Below, one piece after another: positions 52,901 through 64,000 of a DNA stretch of 64,000 bases. The stretch is taken from NCBI GenBank assembly GCA_012295275.1, contig CM022670.1:36259801-36323800 (forward strand), written 5' to 3'. Source of the stretch: Chrysomallon squamiferum. Its lineage: Eukaryota; Mollusca; Gastropoda; Neomphalida; Peltospiridae. Both the position numbers and the translations under genes were made by a program. Under the pieces are notes generated by a model. The model saw nothing but the letters and a program-made list of their open reading frames with translations. It was not told where the DNA came from and did not search any database. Positions within the stretch are counted from its first letter, which is position 1; every line of letters begins with the position of its first letter.

Positions 52901-55900
52901 TTTTTTTTGAAGATAAGTGACAATAATTCCCACTGATGTTGCTGTCTGGGAGTTCAGAAAGTTGCTGTCAGCTACCATTGAGGCATGGCGCTTCCCAAAA
53001 CAGTACATGGAAGTTCCCATAAATTTGTATTGATTTTTATGCCAAGTCTCTATCATCGTCTTCCATCCATTACATTGAAGAAAAGGCCAAACCTTTTACA
53101 AGTGATCAGAGGTTTGACTGAGCAAGAAAAACAACGTCTCAATTCCCCGTCAACTGTTTTCTGTGACTTTGATAAGACAGTCTGACTGTTCCGTGTATCT
53201 TCGCTGGAGCTAATGATTCAGTTGAGGAGACATCAATTCAGGTGAGAAGGGGTTTTTTTTTTTGGTTTTTTTTTGTATGAAATCAGAAAAGTTTTAAAGT
53301 TTTTTGGAATTTTTATATTATTATTTTTTTTTTTTTTTTTAATTTATAATTTTAAAATTTAATTTAGAAGATTATTAATTCTATAATAAATTTAATTTTT
53401 TTGTGTTGTTATGATTTATATTTTCTTAATAATTTTTATTTTTTTTATTTATTTTTTATTAATTTTTTTGGGGGGATTTTGTTTTTAAGTTGTTGTTTTT
53501 TTAATTTTTTTATTGGCTGTATTGTTGTTGTTTTATTTTTATTATATTTTTAAAAATATTTTTAAATTGGTTATTGTTGCCATTTCCATTATTTTTTGGG
53601 GTGGGGGTAGAGTTTATAAACATTTCTTTGTTATCAGTTTAATTTAGTGTGTTTTAATTTTCAATAAAATAAATATAAAAATTCATTTTTGGTTATGTTT
53701 TTTAAAAAATATCTTATTAACACTGATTATGCCCAAAAAAACTTTTTTAATTTTTTTTTTTTTTTTTACTTACAAAACTGTTTATTTGTTGTAAGAATTA
53801 ATGAATATAGTTTTTAAAAAACCCAACCCACAAAAAACAAAAGCAACATTAAAAAAAAAAAAGAAAGAAAAACAAAATGGCACACTGCAACAGACTTATT
53901 AATTTTCCATTCCATTTGTTTGTATGATCTTTTGAGTATTGTAACCACAATCTGCAGTTTCTGGAAAGTGAACAAATAAAAAGACAATATTAGTTTAGAA
54001 ATAAAAAGATATTATTATTTTACAAATAAAAAGACAATATTATTTTTAAAATAAAGAAAATAATTTTTATATTTACAAATGTTATTTCATCAGAATAAAC
54101 AAAAAAATTAATAACCATACAATTATTTCTTTGAAGAAAAGAAATCTGTTTAGTTCCTAGTTATGTGCATGTACATGAATAAAAAAAAACTTAATTTATT
54201 TAAAAAAAAAACTTTTTTGTTAATGATTCCTCTGTGAATATTCTTGGTGTGTTCACTGAGCAATTTCCAATTCAAGATAGTGTTCTACGACTAAATTAAC
54301 AAAAATCTCTCATAATTTTCCTGGTTTTTATTTTTATTTTTTGTGTGACTGAATCCCATTTGTTTTTAATTTTCATTTAACAAAACAGTTATTATTAAAC
54401 CCTTTGACATGAGCTCATAATAATTAATTGTTCATTTAAATATGTGAATTATGTTCATCAGTTTGTATATTCACAAGTTATAAACCACATTGTTTATGAC
54501 AAAGAATTAAAGAAACCATGGACATAGTTTTGTTTTCGTATAAGTATTATTGTTATTGTTGTTTTTATTATTACTTATATTGTTGTTAATATTATTATTG
54601 TTGTTATTGTTTCTTTTTATTATTATTTATGTTGTTGTTTAAACTATTATTATTATTATTATTGTTTTAAGCTCGGACCATACTAATTGACCAAAAAAAA
54701 AAATGTATTAAAAAGCTCTGCATTTTGTGGTTAGATACAAACTGAAATGAACGATATAGAATCTTTCTTTCTCTCTCTTTTTTGAACACTTTTTTTTTTT
54801 TGCTTCATAAAAAAAAGAGAGAGAGAGATGGAGAAAAAATACCATGCATTAACCCAATCCAGGAAAGTATTCCCTATGCAAATGTTGTTAAAGAATAAAT
54901 CGAAATGATTCAAGTTGTACAAATGCTCTTGAATAGATGTGCTAGAGGAGGAAAACATTTACTGCTCATGAGGTTCACCAAAGATGGGCAAACTTTGTTC
55001 AGCTTCATTAGAAAAGCAAACAATGGCAGACAAAGGCAGAGATCCCTGTTGCAGCCTGGTCCAGAATCCTTCTTGAAAGATACATTGGACTCATTTGGTC
55101 TGTCAACAAGACAAAATAACACCTGCTTTTGTTCACGTTTTGCACGTTTGTTGAGAAACTTTTCACGAAATTGATTTTTATCATTTGTCATAATGGTGCA
55201 GTGAAGAAGAGTTCGTGAAATTAATGTTATGGGTCGCAGCTTTCATTAAGTTAGTATAAAAGAAAAAAAAAAAGTTAATAATTTAAGTCTGTGTAAGGAA
55301 AATGAAAAGAGGGTAAAGAAGTGGCAAAAGTTACATTTTTCAAGAATGTTTTGGCATGGTACAAATCTTGGCAGTAAAAAGTTTTGCTGATGTGAATTCA
55401 GCAAAGTTCAAACATTTCAATTGAAAAAAGTGTATAACTGTACAAATTAATTAATTACTTTTATAATAATGATAAAAACAAAGTGCAGTGAAAAACAGAT
55501 TATCTGTTATAAATTATTTTGAGAAAATAAAGAAAGAATAAAAACTGATGGACAGGCAATTATATAAAAAGAAACAGTTTTTTCTTTATAAAAAAAAAAA
55601 AAAAATTAAATATTCTTTATAAATAAGTAAATAAATCTGTATTTGCTTCTATTAAATAATGTGACATCTCCCTGGACATAACTGAGTACACAATCAAGGA
55701 CAAGTGGACATGTAATAATGTTTGTCAACAGTTTAAATGTTTGATTTTCTGTGTTGATACGCTGGCCTTGCTAATGATTATCAGCACTGTTCAAATGGCT
55801 GTGTCTTTGTGTAGTCACATTATTTATCTTTTGTTTCAAGTCAAGGTGTAAATGAGTCAGCTGTTGATTTTCTTCAGCACTCTAAACGACGGAGCAATTA

Positions 55901-56339
55901 TTGAAATTTTGATGCTCGTTTTGTGTAGTTGTGATTGTTGTTAAATTATTTAGACAAACAGAGATTTTTTAACTGATTGAAAGCATTTTTAAATTTATTT
56001 TAATACTACACACATACATACACACACACACACATACATCCAAAAATCGTACATACATGCACACACATACAGGCATATATTATTTACATGTTTTCTGTGT
56101 ATTTTATTTTCTAATTTTGGTTTGTCCTAATAATCAAATTATCTGCCATTAATGGCCTAAAGATGGTGTTGGATGACTGTGAAGAGAAGAATCAGTTTAC
56201 ACCTCCATTTCTGGACTGCGACTACTTCCTTGACATGAATTTGGTAGCAGACTGGTATTTCAAATCATGGTGATTTGTTCTGTTTTCAAAACAAAAGATT
56301 TCGAAGATTTCATTATTTCAAAACAAGTTAGAAGAATAA
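52901..56339. other. Gene-free region, middle part
   Basis: Contains complex islands at about 52900-53250, 54890-55200 and 56145-56275 in otherwise T-rich or A-rich low-complexity DNA. Each island has short open frames on one or both strands but none that I recognise. The first ends near a donor-like CAG|GTGAGA at about 53240. The last has a 43-codon stop-free plus-strand run with non-biased composition ending TGA near 56272. Confidence 0.45.
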
Positions 56340-56650
56340 AAAAAGAATTAAAATCATCTTATGTTTCAATATTCAACAAGCTGTTAGACAATAAGTGATG
56401 AATGGATGTCTAGTCAAATTAATTTCCTTATTTTTTAATTAATAAAATTAAATAACTTGAAGTTTTCATCATTTAAAAATAAATTCAAAGGAAAATGGCT
56501 TTTTATTTTAATCACCTTATGTTTGAATTTCCAACATGCTTTTAGACAATAACACATGAACAGATGCAAAGTCAAATTAATTTCCTTATTTTTTAATCAG
56601 TGAAATTAAATGATTTGAAATCCTCAAAGATTTGAAATCCTCAGAGCACA
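56340..56650. repeat. Two tandem ~158-bp units
   Basis: CTTATGTTT-(C/G)AAT at 56358 recurs at 56516, with the following TTAGACAATAA and GTCAAATTAATTTCCTTATT segments in the same order. This is a diverged direct duplication. Confidence 0.8.
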
Positions 56651-56739
56651 CACAGACATTTATATAAATGTTTAATTTTTAATTTTTAACCCTTATCATA
56701 GTTTGAAATGATGATGACATGAAATCCACTAAACATTGA

Positions 56740-57175
56740 TTCATTTTTTCCTTCTTTCAATTTCACCTTTCATTTCTTTCTTTCCTGCCTTTTCACTTCT
56801 TTACCTCTTTTTTTTCATTTCTCCATTTCCTTCTCACTTTTAATCTTTTTGTCCTTTGTCTCTTTTGCACTCTTTCTTTCTCATTTATCCTTCCCTCTCT
56901 GAACACCATTGTCCTTCCCTCTGTCCTCCTCCAACTTTCTTCATCTCTCTCTTTTGTTCTGTTTGTCTTCACTATTTTTATTTTTTCTCTATCCATCCAT
57001 CCTTTTTTCTCTATTTCTTTCTTTCCATCTCTCTTTTATTTTCCACTTCCCCACCAACCTCCGTCATTGTACCTCATTCTTTTTCTTACTGTCATTCTGT
57101 CTGTTTTTTTGTTTTTTTTTTTTTTTTTCTTTTTCTATTTTTCCCTTCTCTCATTTTCTGTTTGTTTTGCTCAGT
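56740..57175 (+). repeat. Long polypyrimidine tract
   Basis: About 435 bases of mostly C and T on the plus strand (TTTCTTTCTTTCC, TCTCTCTTTT, TCCATCCATCC-like words). Overlapping long open frames in it on both strands are low-complexity artefacts. Confidence 0.85.
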
Positions 57176-58068
57176 CTGTTGTACTTTCCTGCTGATAATC
57201 AAACTTTATCTCTTACTGAATATGATAAATGGGAAGAGAGGGCTTGTTTCATCAAGGACTTTACACACAAATAATAAATCTGTTTTTCAGTTTGTTGCAG
57301 ATGAGAAAATACAACTTAATCCTCTGTAGCCAGTTTATCAGAAGTTATCGGAAATAAAATTAAATGCAAAAATGGATATAATCCCCCATGTTTTTGTTTT
57401 CTTGCCAATTTGTTTGCAAGATTAAATTTGATAACAATATTATATAATACCAGATTAAATAAAGATGTTTTCATTTAAATAATGACACTTTTGTAAGAAT
57501 TTACTGTGTTTATAATGAATAAGACTTACAAATAATTAAAAATATAAAATAAAAATCAAATATTTTTACTCAGGATATGCAGTGGCTTACATAAAAATAA
57601 ACAAATCACTACAGATAATAATAATAGTAGTAATAATAAAGCATTTAAAAAAAAAGACTAAAAGAAACAAACCTCACAAATAAATGAAATAGGTCTAAAA
57701 GAGACTGAAAACAAATTAACAGAATGGCATGCACTGCAAAATATAATCAAGTCTGGATGAAAAATTTCATGCCTGTATGGCTGCACTGATGAAAGTTTAT
57801 TAACATCTTGAAATGTTGACCTTCTGGATTACATGTAAGTGACAGAAAATATTTATGATTTGACATTTCAATCTCAGCTGGAAAACGGTTTAATACAGGT
57901 TACAGTGTCACTTGTCACACCACTCCAACATGTAATATAGTGACAGTGTCACTTCTGTCTCTGGTAATGTGATGAAACCTGATCAAGGTTTAGCTATTTA
58001 AACACTGTCATAGATTTGGTCTTTATCTGGAGGTTAGGTGTTTGGTAAAGTCCACACTTTTTATTTAA

Positions 58069-58103
<35 letters not shown>

Positions 58104-58860
58104 AATTTTTAGACAGTAAGACAAAAGTTTAAATTCTCTTTCACATGTTTCCAAGGTAACAGACGATTATAAAAAATCACAATTAATGCTGCCTTTAAAT
58201 TCATGCAGTTATGTGGATTCAGCATGTGCTGAAACAATTGCATTGTTAAGCTTACAGAAATGTTCTTAAACTCAGTTTATTTATTTATTTTCTACTTGCA
58301 TATATTATGATGTGGCTGGTGTTAATACTTTTGACTTTTTAACTAGTCTTATAAAATTGGATCACTAAAGTGTAATAATACACAAAATGGCATAAAACAT
58401 CCTTATTTAAATTAAATAAAAAAATAAATAAATAACAAAAAAAATATTGACATGTACTAAAACAGAAACCAAAGTTAAAGACTAGAACAAAAATTAATTT
58501 AATTAATTAATTAATATTTGTTTTATGAAATTTGAAGACATGTTCAGTACTCATTGTTTGATGTCATACATTTTTTTCATATGATAAATGAAAGAAGAAA
58601 CGATCTCAGTTTTTTCTTACTGATTAATAAGAATGTATTTTTATATGCATTTTTCACAGCCTTCATAGAAGGAAACAAAAAAATTTGTATATGTATGACA
58701 CAGCATTCAGAGAAGGAAGCAAACAAAACTGCATTTAATAAAATATTGAAGAATTTTTATTTACAATAATATGGCATTAGACATGTTGTTAAAGATCACT
58801 CAGAAAACAAAAGAGGAAACCAGCTGCCACTAATTGATGTGTTAATCTTTCTGATTATGA
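57176..58860. other. Gene-free stretch
   Basis: No gene supported. A complex island lies at about 57710-58050 and includes the 15-base palindrome AGTGACAGTGTCACT (57939-57953). A poly-T run follows at about 58074-58099. Confidence 0.5.
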
Positions 58861-59150
58861 GTAAGGGATCTTTTATTTTTTATTATTCCACACACAGATA
58901 GTACATATTACAGCTTTTGAATAACGTTTATGGGGTACTAGCTAGAATGGGAAACAGCACAATGGGTCCACCAAAACAGAATGATCTGATGAACCACTGC
59001 ATATTTAATGACGGGATACTCTTTTTGATTACCAGTAAGAGCTATTTTATATTCACCATTCTGCAGACAGATAGTAGTACATTACAGCTTTTGCAACACC
59101 TTTTACAGAGTACTGGCTAGAATGGGAAACAGCACAATGGATGCTCTACC
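58851..59150. repeat. Two tandem ~174-bp units
   Basis: The words ACAGATAGTA(...)CATATTACAGCTTTTG and GGTACTAGCTAGAATGGG followed by AAACAGCACAATGG occur near 58895 and 58936, and recur near 59068 and 59111 (shifts of 173-175). This is a direct duplication with moderate divergence. Confidence 0.8.
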
Positions 59151-59333
59151 TGCTTTAAAACCATTCTGGCTAGAAAGGAACATTGCCAGGGAGTCAAGAG
59201 AGGAGGGTAGATCCTGTGGACTGTTACTTCTCTGACAAGTACTCCAGTATCTCTCAGCTAACACCACAGAACGAACTAACAGTTGAAACAAATTAAAAAC
59301 AGAATTTGTAACAAATCCCTTCCCTTAAGAATG

Positions 59334-60101
59334 AAGCATTTAAATTTTTTTTTCTTTCACAGTTAATTAACTTAGAAACTAATTAAAGATAACAAATGAC
59401 TGGATCAGGTGTGAGTTTAGGTGTGTAAATAAATTAAAGCACAACATAAATAGAACAGTGCGAATGTTTTGCACTTTACACTTGATTTAAGAAGGAACCA
59501 TTACTCCATGATAAACGATGGGATCAGAAATGAAAAAGCACTTAAATGTAAATTAGATCATATATAGTATCCCATATTCCTTTAAGCCAGGGTTTAGAAT
59601 CCACTTCAAAGTTAATGTAATATCTTCAACTCTGTGAAAATTACCAGTAATAACAACAAAATATCTTTTCTTGCTACCCTAAATGGCATTCAGAACATAA
59701 AATTTAAACAGCATTCTGCGTTTTGCTATAACGGCATAAATCAGTTTATGGTTGAAGTAATTTTTCATACCTCTGTTAGAACTTTAGAAACTTATCATAA
59801 AATGTCAGTGATATGTTACTTAGTTGAAGGAAATACTGCTGGAGCTGGTTTTTCATCACCACAGAAAAATGTATCAACTTCAGACATTAAATTTTCGACT
59901 TGTCACTATCTACTTTGAAGAAACAGTGTTTTCTCTTTTTGTGTTTTAATTTTCTGTCTTCATTTGGTGTAGCAAATCATGATTAATGGAAATGAATTTT
60001 TTTTTAATGAATTTTAAGAAAGAAAAATGAATATCAATATAGATATCAACATAAAGTTAATGAATTAATAAATATTTAAGATATTTGAAAAAACGTATAA
60101 T

Positions 60102-60146
<45 letters not shown>

Positions 60147-60879
60147 CCCCAAAGAAAACACCCACTACCAATCAGCTTATTAAGATGTTGTTTATCATTT
60201 AGTTTTAGAAATGTGAAAGAAAGAATTATAACTATGGTGACTTGATATTTTAGTTTCTTTTTCTGGATGGTGGTATAATTCAAAAAGCAATTATTTATTC
60301 TGAATTATTAGATTCCTCCGAAACCAAGAAAGATCCTGTCCTCTAAGAGCTTGCATATGACATTTTGAATGATGAAAATCTTAAACCTATAAAACACGCA
60401 TGTAATTCAGCTACTCAAACAGGCTGAATAGAAGATCTCATTCTGAGATCATTTTTATATCAAAATTTTCAATTTAACAGCCCTCTGTTGTGTAAAATTC
60501 TTTTAAAAGATAATTCTTTAAAAATGGTTCGACATTTTGCTTTTTGCACCATCGTTTGAAGCTGTTGGTAGCTTTTCCTGTGATCTAAAAGTAATGCAGC
60601 AAGCCAGGAATTTGATTATTAATTGAAGAAAAACAGCAGAATAAGTTAGAATTATTATTTGTTTTGTTGATGCAACTGAGCACAGATATCTAGAACAGGG
60701 AATATAAATGATTGATGTTAAAATGAATGGTAGAGAGGATGCAAAAATATAACAAAAAAATCCTGGGATTTTTTTTTTTTTTTTTATTAAATCAAAACAA
60801 TGTAAATGTTAGTATGCTGCAATACTTTTTAGAGAAAAGAGTCTGAATAGCAGTTTTACCCATACCAGTAGAGTTGTGT
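59334..60879. other. Gene-free stretch with (CA)n
   Basis: No gene supported. A perfect (CA)n of about 19 units lies at 60104-60142. A frame of 94 codons at 59634-59918 has no recognisable motif and no splice context. Confidence 0.5.
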
Positions 60880-61480
60880 AGGAGTACTGGTATATTAGAC
60901 AGAAGAGTTAGTTATCAGTTAGTAGCTTTTAGAAAGGCACAGGTGTTTAGTGTGTTAGTACCTTTTAGAGAGGCACAGGTGGAGGGTTAGTGTGTTAGAG
61001 AATTACTCAGAAAAATGAGTACAGACACCTTGGGTAGTGTGTTCATATGTTAGAGAATTAGAAAAGTGTGTACAGAGTTTTACAATAACACCAGGTACTA
61101 TGTTAGTGTATTAAAGCATTAGAAGAATAAGAATAAACAGATATTATTAGTATGATAGAGAAAAATGAAAAATTTCTCCAGGACTGGTAAAAATTACATG
61201 AATGTAAGTATGAAAGAGGATTAGTTTGAAGAGAGTTTTATACACTGTGTTTACTATGTTAGTATGTTAGAGAATTAGAAGGAGTATAGGACTTTATAAA
61301 CTCCATTAGTTCTGGGTTTGAGTGTTAGTAAGTTAGAGAATTAAAAGTATGACTATAGGACTTTATAAACTCCATTAGTTCTGGGTTTGAGTGTTAGTAT
61401 GTTAGAGAATTAAAAGAAGTTAGGACTTTATAAAGAATTAAAAGTGTTAGTAAGTTAGAAAATAAAAAGTATGAGTATAG
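60880..61480. repeat. Degenerate minisatellite, period about 65-69 bp
   Basis: The words TTAGTATGTTAGAGAATTA and GGACTTTATAAACTCCATTAG recur, with ACTTTATAAA at 61291, 61360 and 61425 (spacings 69 and 65). Weaker copies extend left to about 60890 (GTTAGTAGCTTTTAGAAAGGCACAGG and TTAGTACCTTTTAGAGAGGCACAGG). Confidence 0.8.
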
Positions 61481-62704
61481 TACCTCCATTAGATCTGAAT
61501 AAGAGCATTAGTATGTTGGTTAAGTGAAGACTGAGCAATAGCCACCAGTTTGAAATGATCCCAGAATCTAGACACACCAGTGGAAAAGTGAACCAATGTC
61601 ATCACTTTTCTAATTAATTTTGTAACCTCACTTATTAAAGGAAGCAAACTACAAATAGATCTGACACATGTGTGATAACATAGACTTACTAGAATCATGC
61701 TTTTTGATGAAAAATGAAATCACTACTTAGGCTGTCTTTGGAATTATACTGAATTTACTTATTGATATCTTGAGTATTTGCTTAACAGTCTGTAATTCAA
61801 AATCACATTTCCTTGAAGTGTCATTAGAATCTGCAAAACTGATACGATACATTAACTTTTGATTTTCTGCCTTTAAGTTTGGTATGTGAAAAAGAATTTT
61901 ATAACAAGCAGATCTCATGAAAGACAAAATATGTACTTTTATTACTGATACTGAAAGATAAAAATATTATCACAAAAGAATAAATTTCAATACATATGCA
62001 TGTATTTAAAGAATGTTCATCAAAGTGCAACATTATGTAAATCGTTTTTTTTCAGTAATTATGTGACTAATTATTTTTTAATGTCTGAAAAATATGAATA
62101 AAATTAATATATTACATTTTTATATTTTTTATTTGATCTTATTATGAAGAATTCAAATTAAAATGTGAATTATTGTAATTAATTTTATATAGACGTACAA
62201 TTTTAAATCTTCATTATTAAAATTTAAATCACTGTCTTTATCTGACATGTTCAATATCACTTCTGCATTTGGTAAAAGAAAAGTTAAAAAAAGAGAAAAA
62301 TGTTTTTTTTTATTAGATTTTCAACCTTGTTTCACCTTCAGCACCTGCTAAGTTTTAATCAAATGTCTTGTCTGTTAAGCAATGTAAGGAGGGCGCCATT
62401 GTTTGGCTAAGCTTAGGGCATTATGTGGCCTTTATTCAACCTCGTTTATATTCTCCAGTTTCTTCTTTAAAAACTAATGTTTTTTTATTTTTATTATTAT
62501 TATTATTTTTTTTTTTTTTTAAGTTTAAATGCAGGAAAGTAAGTAAATAATAATAAATAAATAATGAATAAAATAAAATAAAATAAAAGACAAGTCACAA
62601 CAAGACAAAATAAAATAAATAAAATAAAAATAAGATAAAATAAATAAATCAATAAACAAGGATTAAAATAACATAAAATCAAATTAAATGATAATCAATA
62701 ATAA

Positions 62705-62757
<53 letters not shown>

Positions 62758-64000
62758 TAAAGAAATCAAAAACCAAGAAGGAAAGATTGAAGAGAAAAGA
62801 AAAGAAAAAAAATCAAACACCATTGACATTGGTAGTTATTCTCTCCACACAAGGCACTAACAAGTTAAATCACTTCATTTTTCTGTCAGATAGTGTTATT
62901 TTATAGCTTCGTGTGATTTTTATAACCCTCACCGTCTTCATTAGACCCCAGCCACTTGATACACGGATTAGAACCACTTGTCAACATCAATAATTCATTC
63001 ACTACGGAATGGATGATTCGTGAGTCCATTCTTGTTCATAACGACTGTCAGAACTGTTTCAAGAATAAAACCATTTCCTTCTGCAATGACCACAGAATTG
63101 TGCTTGGCTCTGAACATGACATTACCCCAGCTTGCTCAAGAGGTAAAGTAACAGCTGTATAAATTGACGCTTTCCCCACAATTTCTTGTCCATATGTAAT
63201 TGCTCTTTGGAACATTAATCTCTTCATAAGAAAGGATTCCCTGAGAACACAATTTATCCTTTTGTACGAAGTAATGAGTTTGTCTTCTCTGGTGGAGCTG
63301 ACAAATGCCAAGTGGGTCGTTTCTGTTCATGAGAATTTTAAATCGGTCAAGAATTGGAGTAAAACAAATTACAAACACACCTCTCCTTTCTTTTAATACT
63401 TTTGTTATGTTTGTATGCTTTCATGTATACATGTAAATGATATAATAAATACATACATTCATACACACACACTCACACACATACACACACACATTTGAAA
63501 ATAACTGCTAAATGAAAAAATATATTATTATTATCATCACTATCATTATATATTTAACAATATATTTTACAACACATATAATTATATGTCAAACATGGGC
63601 AACTATTTTCAGTTAGCAACAAGGGATCTTTCTTCTGCACCTTCACATAGACAGAAAAACACAGACTGTGACTTTTTATAAACCAATCAATGAGCACTGC
63701 CTGGAACAGAAAATATTAGGAGAATTGTTGTTTCTTTAAATAATAAAACTTAATATTCACATTAAATTGTTTCTTGTTGTTTTCAACTTAAAAAAAAGTT
63801 TTGATAAAAAGGAAAGAAAGAAAAGTAATAAAAAGTTTATAAAAGAGACTTTAAAAATAATTATTTTATTCTTTCAGCAATTTTGTTAATATATTCATTA
63901 ATCACTGCTCATTGACAAATGTCTCTTGCTGATTATATATCATATTTGTTTGATAGAATTTGAAATTATTGGATTTAACTTTAATGTTTGATTTGGATAG
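61481..64000. other. Gene-free right end
   Basis: No gene supported. A-rich simple sequence (AAATAA words, then poly-A of about 40 at 62710-62750) separates two more complex islands, about 61490-61930 and 62820-63380. The latter has open frames on both strands (plus 62956-63162, minus 63048-63311) without recognisable motifs. Confidence 0.5.

Noticed and set aside
54905-55191. Overlapping open frames of about 90 codons on both strands.
   Set aside because: No recognisable motif and no splice context. Frames of this length are common in the window. Kept only as part of an unexplained island.
56793-57329. Frames of 121 and 157 codons on the plus strand.
   Set aside because: Pure low-complexity Phe/Leu/Ser translation of the polypyrimidine tract; they overlap each other in different frames.
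1-64000. CRISPR arrays, operons, bacterial mobile elements, viral genes, rRNA and tRNA genes.
   Set aside because: The direct repeats are microsatellites or diverged duplications without CRISPR spacing. Gene structure is spliced eukaryotic. No tRNA cloverleaf, rRNA segment, reverse transcriptase or integrase motif was recognised by eye.

Overview
The window is nuclear DNA of an animal. It is very AT-rich, with many (TAA)n, (TA)n and poly-A/T tracts. Its genes are split into many small exons (18 to about 300 nt) by mostly short introns with GT-AG borders. The gene content (TRPM2-like channel with a NUDT9-H tail, SLC30A9, an MGST2/LTC4S-type MAPEG enzyme, BBS7) fits an invertebrate metazoan. 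A lophotrochozoan such as a mollusc is my best guess, but this is inference from style and not proof.

Four genes lie head to tail on the minus strand and fill about 2.7-44.4 kb. From right to left in the window they are: BBS7 (34026-44410, 18 exon positions, 713 aa); a microsomal glutathione S-transferase 2 / leukotriene C4 synthase-like gene (28991-31318, 5 exons, 156 aa); SLC30A9/ZnT9 (20165-26569, 16 coding exons plus a likely 5' non-coding exon, 590 aa); and a TRPM2-like cation channel (2690-17948, 32 coding exons, about 1662 aa). I rebuilt each by hand from splice sites. In all four the reading phase closes across every junction and each gene ends in a stop. None looks broken.

The best finding is in BBS7. 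Two neighbouring exons of exactly 100 nt, both phase 1 in and phase 2 out, encode two versions of the same 34-residue segment joining the beta-propeller to the coiled coil. Using both, or neither, would shift the frame, so they look mutually exclusive. The TRPM2-like protein keeps the whole NUDT9-H tail but has a degenerate Nudix box and an unusual pore loop. SLC30A9 uses a GC-AG intron before its last exon.

The right-hand 19.6 kb (44411-64000) has no gene I can support. It holds microsatellites, a long polypyrimidine tract, several diverged short tandem duplications (periods about 63, 67, 158 and 174 bp) and a few islands of more complex unique sequence. The left 2.7 kb is AT-rich sequence downstream of the TRPM2-like gene.

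The proteins do not form one pathway: ciliary trafficking (BBS7), zinc transport, probably mitochondrial (SLC30A9), glutathione/eicosanoid chemistry (MAPEG) and Ca2+ entry (TRPM2-like). From memory, the human orthologues of BBS7, SLC30A9 and MGST2 are all on chromosome 4, so the cluster may keep old linkage.
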